A DNA stretch of 64,000 nucleotides from AR5 sp041499965 (lineage in GTDB: Bacteria; Methylomirabilota; Methylomirabilia; Rokubacteriales; CSP1-6). The DNA is taken from assembly GCA_041499965.1 (NCBI GenBank), contig JBGQLG010000005.1, positions 1 to 64,000 of the forward strand. The letters run 5' to 3'. Shown piece after piece: positions 1-8,120 of this stretch (positions within the stretch are counted from its first letter, which is position 1; each line of letters starts with the position of its first letter). Position numbers and translations under genes: made by a program. The notes under the pieces were generated by a model. The model searched no databases. It worked only from the letters and a program-made list of their open reading frames with translations, and was not told the DNA's origin.

Positions 1-59
1 CGAGAGCCTACCGCGCGCCGTCAACAATGACAATTCGATGGTTCGGCCATTCCAGGGCG

Positions 60-187
60 CGACGAGCGTTGGAGGGTTGGGGGCCATGTCGGGGCCCGGC
101 ACACGCAGCGCGTGAACGAGGAGCGCCACGGCTGCGCCGGGGCGCGACGAGCGATGGGGGGTTTGGGGGCCATCTCGGGGCCCCCAA
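60..187 (+). repeat. Start-abutting GC hairpin repeat, locus 1 (two copies)
   Basis: Two copies of a short repeat (GCGACGAGCG, G-run, then a GGGGGCC palindrome) lie in the leader of the DapA-like gene. The second copy forms a perfect 9-bp stem (163-171 with 179-187, TTGGGGGCC/GGCCCCCAA) around the loop ATCTCGG; the first (79-97) has a shorter stem. Related hairpins sit at 8277-8301 and 45226-45252, each also just upstream of, or overlapping, a start codon. The outer pair is T-A here and A-T at the other loci, so pairing is kept while bases change. Function is unknown. Confidence 0.8.
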
Positions 188-188
188 T

Positions 189-1106
189 ATGGCAGTATAT
201 GGCGCGATGATCGACTGGTCGGGCATCTTCCACATCCTGGCGACGCCGTTCGCCGACGACGGCACGCTCGACGTCGACGGGTTGCCGCGGCTCGTCGAGG
301 CGGTGCTGGCCACCGGCGTCAACGGGCTCACCATCCTCGGCATCGCCGGGGAGGCGCATCGGCTGACCGACGAGGAGCGGCGCCGGGTCGTCGAGGGCGT
401 GGTGAAGGCCGTGGCCGGTCACGTGCCGGTGGTGGTCGGCGTCTCGGCGTCGGGGACGCACCTGGCGGCCGCGTTCGCCGCGACGGCGCGCGAGCACGGC
501 GCCGACGCCGTGATGGTGGCGCCGCCGGCCGGCGCCCGCAACCTCGACGCCGTCGCCGAGTACTACCAGGCCGTCGCGCTCGCCGCCCAGCGCCCGCTGG
601 TGCTGCAGGACGAGCCGATCACGACGGGCGTGGTGATGCCGGCGCCATTCCTGGCGCGGCTGATCGCCGAGCTGCCGACTGCTGCGGCCGTCAAGCTCGA
701 GGAAGCGCCGACACCGCCCAAGATCACGCGCCTGGCCGCGCTGGCTGCGCGCCGCGTGGCCGTCTTCGGGGGACTGGGCGGCGTCTACTTCTTCGAGGAG
801 CTCTCGCGCGGTGCCGACGGCGCCATGACGGGGTTCCCGTATCCCGAGGCACTGCGGGCCATCCGCGAGCACTTCGTCGCCGGACAGCGGGCCGAGGCGC
901 GCACGCTCTTCTATCACTGGCTGCCGCTGATCCGCTTCGAGAGCCAGCCCGGCTCGGTGCCGGGTACCTCGCTGGCCATCCGCAAGGAGATCCTGCGCCG
1001 CCGCGGCTGGCTGCGCTCGGCGTACGTGCGTCACCCCGCTGCCGCGCCCGACGCCGCGACGCTCGACGAGCTGTCGGAGGTGCTGGCCGCGGTCGTCCCC
1101 GGCTAG
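189..1106 (+). CDS. DapA/N-acetylneuraminate lyase family protein
   Basis: A class I aldolase-type TIM barrel of the dihydrodipicolinate synthase/NAL superfamily, cytosolic and about 300 residues, the usual family size. The phosphate/carboxylate-binding motif GIAGEAHRLT and the probable Schiff-base lysine in VKLEEAP are visible. The conserved catalytic Tyr of the YNxP motif appears replaced by Gln in LQDEPITTG, so DHDPS activity is unlikely. A 2-keto-3-deoxy-sugar-acid dehydratase or aldolase is a better guess, with substrate unknown. ATG 189 lies 1 nt after a hairpin; ATG 207 (MIDWSG) is the alternative start. The ThDP enzyme begins 1 nt downstream, so the two are probably one operon. Confidence 0.85.
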   Translation: MAVYGAMIDWSGIFHILATPFADDGTLDVDGLPRLVEAVLATGVNGLTILGIAGEAHRLTDEERRRVVEGVVKAVAGHVPVVVGVSASGTHLAAAFAATAREHGADAVMVAPPAGARNLDAVAEYYQAVALAAQRPLVLQDEPITTGVVMPAPFLARLIAELPTAAAVKLEEAPTPPKITRLAALAARRVAVFGGLGGVYFFEELSRGADGAMTGFPYPEALRAIREHFVAGQRAEARTLFYHWLPLIRFESQPGSVPGTSLAIRKEILRRRGWLRSAYVRHPAAAPDAATLDELSEVLAAVVPG

Positions 1107-1107
1107 C

Positions 1108-2706
1108 GTGGCGGCCACCGGCGCCAGCCGGTTGGTCGAGGCGCTCGCCGCCGGCGGCGTGCGCCGCATCTTCTCGCTCTCCGGCAATCAGATCCTGTCC
1201 GTCTACGACGCCACCATCGGCCGCGACGTCGCGCTCGTGCACACGCGCCACGAGGCGGCCGCCGTGCACATGGCGGATGCGTGGGGCCGGCTCACCGACG
1301 AGCCGGGCGTGGCGCTCGTCACCGCCGGTCCCGGTCACCTCAACGCCATCTCGGCCCTCTACGGCGCGCGCATGGCCGAATCGCCGGTGCTGCTGCTGTC
1401 GGGCGCCAGCCCGCGGGGCCAGCGTGGTCGTGGCGCGTTCCAGGAGGTCGACCAGGTGGCGGCGGCCCGGCCGGTGGTGAAGGCCGCGTGGTCGCTCGAG
1501 GACCCCGCGCGCGTGGGCGACGACGTGGCGCGTGCGCTGGCGCTGGCAACGAGCGGGCGGCCGGGCCCCGTGCACCTGAGCCTGCCCGGCGACGTGCTGG
1601 AGGGCGCCGCGACGGACACCGCCGCGGTCTGGCCCGCGCCGGTCGCGCCGCCCGTCGTCGGCGAGCGCGACGCGCTGGCGATCGTGGCGCTGCTCGCCGA
1701 GGCCAAGCGCCCGCTGATTCTCACCGGGCCCGCGCTCGGCCGGGGCCGGCGCCGCGCTGCCGTGGAGCGGCTGGTGGAGGCCACGGGCGCGCCGGCGCTG
1801 GCGATCGAGAGCCCGCGCGGCGTCAACGATCCGTGGCTGCGCGGCGCCACCGCGGTGCTGGGCGAGGCCGACCTCGTGCTGCTGCTCGGCAAGCCGCTCG
1901 ACTTCTCGCTCCGCTTCGGCCAGGCGTTTGCGCGCGACTGCCGCGTGATCGCGCTCGACGCCGAGCCCACGGCGCCGCGTGAGCGCACCGCGCTGGCGCT
2001 CACCGCCGATCCGGCGGCCTCGGCCGCGCGCCTGGCCGCGGTGGCCGCGACCCGCGCGTGGCCGAGCACCGGCTGGCGTGATCGGGTCGAATCCGCTCGG
2101 CGGGCCACGCCGCCGGCCTGGCAGGAGGCGCGGCGCTCGGCGCGCACGCCCATCCATCCGCTGCGCGTGTGCGCGGCGCTGGCCCCGCACGTCGAGGCGG
2201 GCGCGGTCCTCGTCGCCGACGGCGGCGAGTTCGGCCAGTGGGCGCAGGCCGCGCTCGATCCGCGCGAGCGGCTGATCAACGGCCTCAGCGGCTCGATCGG
2301 CAGCGCGCTGCCGATGGCGGTGGCCGCCCGCCTGGCGTGCCCGGACCGGCCGGTGCTGGCGGTGATGGGCGACGGCACTTTCGGCTTTCACGCCTTCGAG
2401 CTCGACACCGCGCTGCGCTACGGCGTGCCGCTCGTCGTCGTGGTCGGCAACGACGCGCGCTGGAACGCCGAGCACACGCTGCAGCTGCGCCACTACGGCG
2501 CCGAGCGCGCCGTGGGCTGCGCGCTCCTGCCCGCGCGCTACGATCGCGTGGCCGAGGCGCTCGGCGGCCACGGCGAGCTGGTCGAGCGCGCCGACGATCT
2601 CGAGCCCGCGCTGGCCCGGGCGTTCGCCGCCGGGCGCCCGGCCTGCGTCAACGTGATGATCGAGGGGTTGGCGGCGCCGACCTTCGGGGGTGGTGGTGGC
2701 CACTAG
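1108..2706 (+). CDS. Thiamine-diphosphate-dependent enzyme, acetolactate synthase-like
   Basis: A 532-residue ThDP enzyme with the three-domain IlvB/benzoylformate decarboxylase architecture: N-terminal pyrimidine-binding domain with catalytic Glu in HTRHEAAAVHMAD (about residue 50), a central Rossmann-like domain, and a C-terminal diphosphate-binding domain with GDGTFGFHAFEL and VVGNDARWN. It starts with GTG 1 nt after the DapA-like gene, which suggests a shared pathway for a 2-keto acid. No IlvN-type regulatory subunit is nearby, so biosynthetic acetolactate synthase is less likely than a catabolic carboligase or decarboxylase. A second, divergent paralogue lies at 45258-46850. The stop codon TAG touches the palindromic element that follows. 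Confidence 0.88.
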   Translation: MAATGASRLVEALAAGGVRRIFSLSGNQILSVYDATIGRDVALVHTRHEAAAVHMADAWGRLTDEPGVALVTAGPGHLNAISALYGARMAESPVLLLSGASPRGQRGRGAFQEVDQVAAARPVVKAAWSLEDPARVGDDVARALALATSGRPGPVHLSLPGDVLEGAATDTAAVWPAPVAPPVVGERDALAIVALLAEAKRPLILTGPALGRGRRRAAVERLVEATGAPALAIESPRGVNDPWLRGATAVLGEADLVLLLGKPLDFSLRFGQAFARDCRVIALDAEPTAPRERTALALTADPAASAARLAAVAATRAWPSTGWRDRVESARRATPPAWQEARRSARTPIHPLRVCAALAPHVEAGAVLVADGGEFGQWAQAALDPRERLINGLSGSIGSALPMAVAARLACPDRPVLAVMGDGTFGFHAFELDTALRYGVPLVVVVGNDARWNAEHTLQLRHYGAERAVGCALLPARYDRVAEALGGHGELVERADDLEPALARAFAAGRPACVNVMIEGLAAPTFGGGGGH

Positions 2707-2955
2707 TCTCCCGACTCAGCTCGCCGGCGTGGTCGGGCGCGCGGCCGGCGTGCGGCGTGGGCGGCGGGGCGACAGGGTCGCCGCAGGTTCCGCGAGAGAC
2801 TACCGGGTGCGCGAAGGGATGGTCGGAGCCTGGTCCTACGTGTGGCGATACACGATCGAAGCCAACGGAACCTGCGGCGACCCTGTCGCCCCGCCGCCCA
2901 CGCCGCACGCCGGCCGCGCGATCGACCACGTCGACGAACCGCTGACTCGGGGGAC
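2706..2955. repeat. Long palindromic element, family A copy 1 (MITE-like)
   Basis: A 250-bp element fills the gap between the ThDP enzyme and the PspC gene. Outer termini GTCTCCCGACTCAGC and GCTGACTCGGGGGAC are imperfect inverted repeats. The inner arms, 2738-2792 and 2866-2920, are perfect 55-bp inverted repeats. The 73-nt core 2793-2865 is nearly the same as the core of the element at 47518-47736 (65 of 73 positions by my alignment) and holds a small CGTGT/ACACG hairpin. Neither strand encodes a credible protein. It may be a non-autonomous mobile palindrome, or a structured RNA or bidirectional terminator. Confidence 0.85.
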
Positions 2956-2997
2956 GAGAGGTCTGTCGGAAAGAGGTCCGGCGGAAACTGGTTCGTC

Positions 2998-3210
2998 ATG
3001 ACGGACCTCTCGAGGCCGCTGCGGCTGTCGCGTCGGAATCGGAAGATCGCTGGGGTGTGTGGGGGGCTGGCGGAGTGGCTTGGGTGGGATCCCACTGTCG
3101 TGCGCGTCATCTATGTCCTGGTGTCGCTGCTCTCGGTGGCGTTCCCTGGGATCCTCGTCTATCTGATCCTGTGGCTCGTGATTCCGCGTGAGCCCAGGGA
3201 ACGCGCGTAG
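2998..3210 (+). CDS. PspC domain membrane protein
   Basis: A 70-residue protein that is nearly all PspC domain: an N-terminal basic segment with RNRKIAGVCGGLAEWLG, then one hydrophobic transmembrane helix (VIYVLVSLLSVAFPGILVYL) ending in a short basic tail. Small PspC proteins are inner-membrane proteins linked to envelope stress and sometimes act as toxins or as regulators of PspA-type responses. The ATG at 2998 is preceded by purine-rich sequence and begins exactly at the conserved domain. The next gene starts at its stop codon, so it probably shares a transcript with the membrane spermidine-synthase-like protein. Confidence 0.85.
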   Translation: MTDLSRPLRLSRRNRKIAGVCGGLAEWLGWDPTVVRVIYVLVSLLSVAFPGILVYLILWLVIPREPRERA

Positions 3211-3211
3211 C

Positions 3212-6200
3212 GTGACGGCGGTGCCGCGGCGGCTGCTGGCCGGCGTCGTCGCCTGCTTCTTTCTGTCCGGCGCCACGGGCCTCGTCTACGAGGTGCTGTG
3301 GATCCGCATGCTCGGTCTCGTCTTCGGTCACACCGTCTTCGCCGTGACGACCGTGCTGACCGCGTTCATGGCCGGGCTCGGCCTCGGCAGCTGGATCTTC
3401 GGGCGCCTCGCCGACCGCCAGGCTCGCCCGCTGCGTCTCTACGGCCTGCTCGAGCTCGGCATCGGCGTCTTCTGCCTGCTGGTGCCGCTGCTGCTGCCGC
3501 TGGTGGAGGCGCTGTACCGCGCGCTGGCCCGGGCCCTCGGCCTGTCGTTCTTCACGTTCAGCCTCGCGCAGTTCGCGCTGATCCTGGTGCTGTTCCTGCC
3601 GCCGACCACGCTGATGGGCGCCACGCTGCCGATCCTGAGCCGCGTCTTCGCCACCGACGCCGCCAGCCTCGGCCGCCGCGTCGGCCTGCTCTATGCGCTC
3701 AACACGTTCGGCGCGGTGGTCGGCACCGCGCTGGCCGGTTACGTGCTGCTGCCCGCGCTCGGCATGCGCGCGACGCTCTGGCTGGCGGCCGCCGTCAACC
3801 TGGTCGTCGGCGGGCTGATCGTGCTCGCCGACGGCCGGATGGCCGCGCCGGCGGAGGCGCCGGACGCGCGGCCGCCCGATGCCGGCGTCGCGCCGGCCGG
3901 CTCGGCGGCGCCGCTCGTCGCGGCCGGACTGGCGGTGGCCGGCGCCGCGTCGATGATCTACGAGGTCGCGTGGACGCGCGCGCTCAGCCTGGTGATCGGC
4001 AGCTCGACCTACGCCTTCACGGCGATGCTGCTGGCGTTCCTGCTGGGGCTGGCGCTGGGCAGCGCGCTCTTCTCGCGCGTCTTCGGCGCCCGCCCGCTCG
4101 GCCCGGCGGTGTTCGGCTCCCTGCAGCTCGGCGTCGCGCTCGCCGCGCTCGGCATCCTGCCCGTGTTCGAGCGGCTGCCCGACGTGGTCATTCGCGCGCT
4201 GGCCGTGTCGCTGTCGCCGGGGTTCGTGCTGCTGGTGGAGGTGGCGCTGGCGGTGGCCGTGATGCTGGCGCCCACGCTGCTGATCGGCGCCGGGTTCCCC
4301 TGCGCGGTACAGGTCGCGGCGCGCGGCCTCAGCAGCGTCGGCGTCGACGTCGGCCGCCTGTACGCGATCAACACGCTGGGCGCCATCGCCGGCACCATCG
4401 CGGCCGGCTTCGGGCTGGTGCCGCTGGTCGGCGCCCAGGGCGCCGTCAAGGTCGCCATCGCGCTCAACCTCGCGCTCGGCCTGACGATGCTCGCGGTCGG
4501 GCGGCGCGCGGTCGTTCGCTGGCAATGGCTGGCGGCGGCCGCGCTGGCCGTCGTCGTCGTGGCCGGCTTGGTGCGGGCGCCGGCCTGGAACCCCGCGGTC
4601 ATGGCGGCCGGCGCCGCCGTGTACGCGCGGCAGTACCAGCGCTTCGCCGGCCAGGGCGGCATCGCCCGGGCGACGGCGGACAGCCAGCTGCTCTTCTATC
4701 GCGACGGCCTCACGGCCACCGTGAGCGTGCACCGCGAGGGGCCGACCACGTTCCTGCGCGTCAACGGCAAGACCGACGCCAGCAACGGCGTGGACATGCA
4801 CATGCAGCTCATGCTGGGACACCTGCCACTGCTGCTGCACCCCGACGCCCGCGCGGTGCTGGTGATCGGTCTGGGCAGCGGCGTGACGGTGGGCGCGGTG
4901 GCCGTCCACCCCGTCATGCGCGTGGACGCGGTGGAGATCGAGCCGGCCGTCGTGCAGGCGACCGAGTTCTTCCGCCGCGAGAACCGCGAGGCCCTGCGCG
5001 ATCCGCGCGTGCACCTGGCCATCGGCGACGCCCGCAACGTCATGCTGGCCGGTGACCGGCGGTGGGACGTGATCGTCTCCGAGCCGTCGAATCCGTGGAT
5101 CGGCGGCGTGGCCACGCTGTTCTCCGAGGAATTCTACGCGCTGGCCCGGTCGCGCCTGAACCCCGACGGCGTGATGGTGCAGTGGGTCGACGGCTACACG
5201 ATCCGGCCCGAGGATCTGAAGATGATCGTGCGGACGTTCCGCACGGCGTTCCCGGCCACGAGCGTGTGGCACGCCCACGGCATCGGCGACTTCATCCTGG
5301 TGGGCGCCGCCGCGCCGCGCGCGGTCGACCTCGCCCGCGTCCAGGCGGCGTGGGAGGCCTCGCCGGCGCTGCGGGAGGACTTCGCGCGCGCCGGCTTCCG
5401 CATCGCCCCGGCCTTCCTGGCCGACTTCCTGCTGGCCGAGCCCGACGCCGCCCGGCTCACGCTGGGCGCCGACCTCAACACCGACGACCTGCTGCCGCTC
5501 GAATTCTCGGCGCCGCGCAGTCTGCACCGCGACAGCGCGGATACCAACTACCGCATGGTCCGCGCCTTCCGCACGAGCGAGCTGCCGGCGCTCGCGGGCG
5601 GCGGCGCCGCGCTCGACACGCCGGCGGTGCGCCACGCGCTCGGGCTCGCGTACCTGAGCAAGGACCGGCCGGCCGAGGCGGCCGCCCAGTTCGAGCGCGC
5701 GCTGACCGGCGATGCCGCCCACGTGCCGTCGCTGCTGGGGCTCGGCCGGGCGCTGATCCGGCTGGAGCAGCCGCTGCGGGCGATCGAGACGCTGCAGGCC
5801 GCCGCCCGCCACGACCCGCGCAACGCCGAGTCGCACGCGCTGCTGGCCCACGTGTGGCAGGCGCAGCAGATGCCCGCGCGCGCGCTGGAGGCCGCCGCCG
5901 CCGCCGTGCGTCTGGCTCCGGAGGAGCCTGCCTACCGGGTGCAGCGGGCCGGTCTGCTCGTGCAGCGGGGCCGCGCGCAGGAGGCCGTGGAAGACTATCT
6001 GGCCGCGCGGGCCCGGCGGCCGCGCGACGCCGCGCTGCTCGACGGCCTGGCCACCGCCTACGCACGGCTGGGCCGAGGCGCCGACGCGATGACGACGCTG
6101 CAGGAGGCGGTGGCCGCGCAGCCCGAGAACGGCGCGCTCTGGCACCGTCTCGGCCAGGCCTACCTCGCCGTCAACCAGCCGGCGGCCGCCGTGCGGGCGC

Positions 6201-6397
6201 TGGCCCGCGCGGTGACGCGGGCGCCGACGCCGGCCCAGGCGTACGCCGACCTGGGCCTGGCCCAGCTCGGTGCCGGCGATCCGTTCGCCGCCGTGGCCGC
6301 GCTCGATCGCGCGCTCGCCGTCGATCCGGCCCACGCCGGCGCCGCCCAGCTCCGCGCCGAGATCAACGCCAAACTCTACGGAGGAAAGACACCATGA
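3212..6397 (+). CDS. Membrane-fused spermidine synthase-like protein with C-terminal TPRs
   Basis: About 1061 residues in three parts. The first about 460 residues contain repeated hydrophobic helices in two similar halves (both with G-x-YEV-W and AT-LP or GAGFP type motifs), as in fused-MFS/spermidine synthase proteins. A class I methyltransferase-like spermidine synthase domain follows at about 540-720, with VIGLGSGVTVG, DAVEIEPAVV and SEPSNPWIGG. At least six TPR units fill about 810-1050. Aminopropyl transfer itself is unproven; members of this fused family may act on other substrates at the membrane. GTG 3212 follows the pspC stop by one base; GTG 3188 would overlap it. The last codons overlap the next ATG. 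Confidence 0.85.
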   Translation: MTAVPRRLLAGVVACFFLSGATGLVYEVLWIRMLGLVFGHTVFAVTTVLTAFMAGLGLGSWIFGRLADRQARPLRLYGLLELGIGVFCLLVPLLLPLVEALYRALARALGLSFFTFSLAQFALILVLFLPPTTLMGATLPILSRVFATDAASLGRRVGLLYALNTFGAVVGTALAGYVLLPALGMRATLWLAAAVNLVVGGLIVLADGRMAAPAEAPDARPPDAGVAPAGSAAPLVAAGLAVAGAASMIYEVAWTRALSLVIGSSTYAFTAMLLAFLLGLALGSALFSRVFGARPLGPAVFGSLQLGVALAALGILPVFERLPDVVIRALAVSLSPGFVLLVEVALAVAVMLAPTLLIGAGFPCAVQVAARGLSSVGVDVGRLYAINTLGAIAGTIAAGFGLVPLVGAQGAVKVAIALNLALGLTMLAVGRRAVVRWQWLAAAALAVVVVAGLVRAPAWNPAVMAAGAAVYARQYQRFAGQGGIARATADSQLLFYRDGLTATVSVHREGPTTFLRVNGKTDASNGVDMHMQLMLGHLPLLLHPDARAVLVIGLGSGVTVGAVAVHPVMRVDAVEIEPAVVQATEFFRRENREALRDPRVHLAIGDARNVMLAGDRRWDVIVSEPSNPWIGGVATLFSEEFYALARSRLNPDGVMVQWVDGYTIRPEDLKMIVRTFRTAFPATSVWHAHGIGDFILVGAAAPRAVDLARVQAAWEASPALREDFARAGFRIAPAFLADFLLAEPDAARLTLGADLNTDDLLPLEFSAPRSLHRDSADTNYRMVRAFRTSELPALAGGGAALDTPAVRHALGLAYLSKDRPAEAAAQFERALTGDAAHVPSLLGLGRALIRLEQPLRAIETLQAAARHDPRNAESHALLAHVWQAQQMPARALEAAAAAVRLAPEEPAYRVQRAGLLVQRGRAQEAVEDYLAARARRPRDAALLDGLATAYARLGRGADAMTTLQEAVAAQPENGALWHRLGQAYLAVNQPAAAVRALARAVTRAPTPAQAYADLGLAQLGAGDPFAAVAALDRALAVDPAHAGAAQLRAEINAKLYGGKTP

Positions 6398-6753
6398 CGC
6401 TCGGCAGCCGCTACCTGTTCTCCGCCGCGATGGACGTGTCCGCCGACCGCGAGACGCTGTTCCACGAGGTCTACGACACCGAGCACGTGCCGCTCATCCT
6501 GACCGTGCCCGGCGTGGTCGCGGCGACACGCTGGCAGGCCCAGCCGTTCTCGATGTTCCTCGGTGGTGAGCGCAAGACGATGGACTCGCAAGGCGCGCCC
6601 CGCTTCCACGCCCTCTACGAGCTCGAGAGCCCCGACGTCCTGCTGACCGACGCCTGGGCCAAAGCCGTCGAGCAAGGCCGCTGGCCCGCCCAAGTCCGCC
6701 CCCACACCACCAACCGCCGCCACCTGATGCTGCACCGCCTGCCCGGAAGATGA
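6394..6753 (+). CDS. Small dimeric alpha-beta barrel (EthD/DUF4286-like) protein
   Basis: A 119-residue protein with the pattern of a ferredoxin-like, dimeric alpha-beta barrel: a beta strand at the N terminus (RYLFSAAMDV), a helix with HEVYDTEHVPLILTVPGV, a strand with ATRWQAQ, then a second strand-helix pair with FHALYELESPDVL. The arrangement resembles EthD or DUF4286 proteins, which include small lyases and polyketide-type cyclases, but no catalytic residue can be assigned. A strong ribosome site GGAGG (6380-6384) precedes ATG 6394, which overlaps the TGA of the spermidine synthase-like gene, so the two are translationally coupled. Confidence 0.7.
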   Translation: MTLGSRYLFSAAMDVSADRETLFHEVYDTEHVPLILTVPGVVAATRWQAQPFSMFLGGERKTMDSQGAPRFHALYELESPDVLLTDAWAKAVEQGRWPAQVRPHTTNRRHLMLHRLPGR

Positions 6754-6767
6754 CCGCTCGACAGATC

Positions 6768-7054
6768 TCGTCTCCCGAGTCAGAGCTTCGCCGACCGGGC
6801 CGGGGCGGCGCCGGGCCGCGGCGGTGGCGGCGGGGCGAGCCCGAGGACTGCCGTCACGCCGAGGGCTCGCCTGAACGGCGCGAGCGGGGTTCGCGCGGGC
6901 CCCCCATCCCCCAAGGGGGGTTGGGTTGTTGAACAAGTCGAGCGTTGGCGGCGCGCTCACCCCGCCGAGCCGCGACGGTGGGAGGCAGGCTCGCCCTCGG
7001 TCGTGACGGCAGCCCTCGGGCTCGCCCCGCCGCAAGCTCTGACTCGGGAGACGA
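6768..7054. repeat. Long inverted-repeat element, family B (termini shared with family A)
   Basis: Most of the 551-bp gene-free stretch 6754-7304 is this element plus the repeat at 7161-7231; I see no gene in it. The ends are perfect 21-bp inverted repeats (6768-6788 and 7034-7054) beginning TCGTCTCCCGAGTCAG, close to the outer ends of the element at 2706-2955. Inner arms near 6827-6866 and 6991-7033 pair with one mismatch and one indel. The centre carries a C-run/G-run hairpin around 6900-6921. It is a different body on related termini, which fits a family of non-autonomous mobile palindromes. Confidence 0.8.
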
Positions 7055-7160
7055 ACTCGCCGGCTCACGCCTGACGCGCCGCCCGACGAATGACGGGTTC
7101 CTGACCGTCTGACCGTCCGCTCCGAGCGCGGGCTTCGCCCGCGCAATCCTGTTTTTGGTC

Positions 7161-7231
7161 TGGGGGAGGCGGGGAGGAGCACGCCGTCAGGCGCGCGACG
7201 ACCGTCGGAAGGGGGCGAAGCCCCCTCCGAG
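7161..7231 (+). repeat. Dispersed hairpin repeat, family C copy 1
   Basis: This 71-bp stretch matches the reverse complement of 54307-54380 closely over its whole length, sharing GACGACCGTCGG and a terminal GGGGGC-GAA-GCCCCC hairpin (about 7210-7226). Here it lies upstream of the HpcH/HpaI aldolase; the other copy lies directly after livG on the opposite strand. It may act as a terminator or processing hairpin that has spread by copying. Confidence 0.8.
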
Positions 7232-7304
7232 TGGGCTCCGAGTTGTCGTATCATCCGCGTGCCGTGGACCCAAGCTGACGGGGGCGGCCGAGGGGAGTCC
7301 GCAC

Positions 7305-8099
7305 GTGAGAGCGAACAAGCTGAAGGAGATCTGGGCCAAGGGTGACGCGGTGGTGAACGGCTGGCTGTCCATCCCCAGCGCCTTCTCCGCCGAGGTGATG
7401 TCGCACCAGGGGTTCGATTCGCTGACGATCGACATGCAGCACGGCGTCGTCGACTACCAGGTCGCGGTGACGATGCTGCAGGGCATCTCGACGACGGGCG
7501 TGGTGCCGCTGGCCCGGGTGCCGTGGAGCGATCCAGCCCGGATCATGAAGATCCTCGACGCCGGCGCCTATGGCGTGATCTGTCCGATGATCAACACGCG
7601 GGCCGAGGCCCAGGCGCTGGTGGCGGCCTGCAAGTACTATCCGGCCGGCTATCGCTCGTGGGGGCCGGTGCGTGCGTCCATCTACGCCGGCAGCGACTAC
7701 ACGCCCAAGACCGCCAACGACACGCTGCTCGTCATGCCGATGATCGAGACGGCCGAGGCCGTGAAGAACATCGACGACATCCTGAGCGTGCCCGGCATCG
7801 ACGCCGTGTACGTCGGCCCCGCCGACCTCTCGATCACGCTCGGCTGCACGCCCAAGCTCGACCAGACGGAGGCTCCGGTGGTCGAGGCCCAGCAGAAGAT
7901 CTACGAGGCGTGCAAGCGCCACAACGTCGTGGCCGGCATCCACTGCGGTGCGGCGTCGTACGCGCTCAAGATGATCGCGGGCGGCTACCAGTTCGTCACG
8001 CTCGCCAGCGACGGGCGCTTCCTGGCCGCCCGCGCCGCCGACGAGGTCGCCGCCGTGCGCAAGACCGGCGTGAACGCCGGCAAATTGCCGGCGTACTAG
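7305..8099 (+). CDS. HpcH/HpaI aldolase family protein
   Basis: A 264-residue class II pyruvate aldolase of the HpcH/HpaI/citrate lyase beta superfamily, cytosolic and divalent-metal dependent. Motifs include FDSLTIDMQHG (catalytic His region), the substrate-binding Arg in LARVPW, PMIETAEAVKN (metal-binding Glu) and VYVGPADLSITLG (metal-binding Asp). Members cleave 4-hydroxy-2-keto acids into pyruvate and an aldehyde; the exact substrate is not visible. GTG 7305 follows GAGGGGAG and gives the normal N terminus (RANKLKEIWAKG). It stands alone between repeat-rich intergenic regions. Confidence 0.88.
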   Translation: MRANKLKEIWAKGDAVVNGWLSIPSAFSAEVMSHQGFDSLTIDMQHGVVDYQVAVTMLQGISTTGVVPLARVPWSDPARIMKILDAGAYGVICPMINTRAEAQALVAACKYYPAGYRSWGPVRASIYAGSDYTPKTANDTLLVMPMIETAEAVKNIDDILSVPGIDAVYVGPADLSITLGCTPKLDQTEAPVVEAQQKIYEACKRHNVVAGIHCGAASYALKMIAGGYQFVTLASDGRFLAARAADEVAAVRKTGVNAGKLPAY

Positions 8100-8120
8100 G
8101 CGCGTGCTGGAGAATGGGTG

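Noticed and set aside
1108..2706. True biosynthetic acetolactate synthase (ilvB) for this gene or 45258-46850
   Set aside because: No regulatory subunit, ilvC or ilvD nearby; contexts look catabolic, so no gene symbol was given.
6754..7304. Transposase or other protein in the 551-bp gap
   Set aside because: All frames are broken by, or coincide with, the inverted repeats; no motifs.
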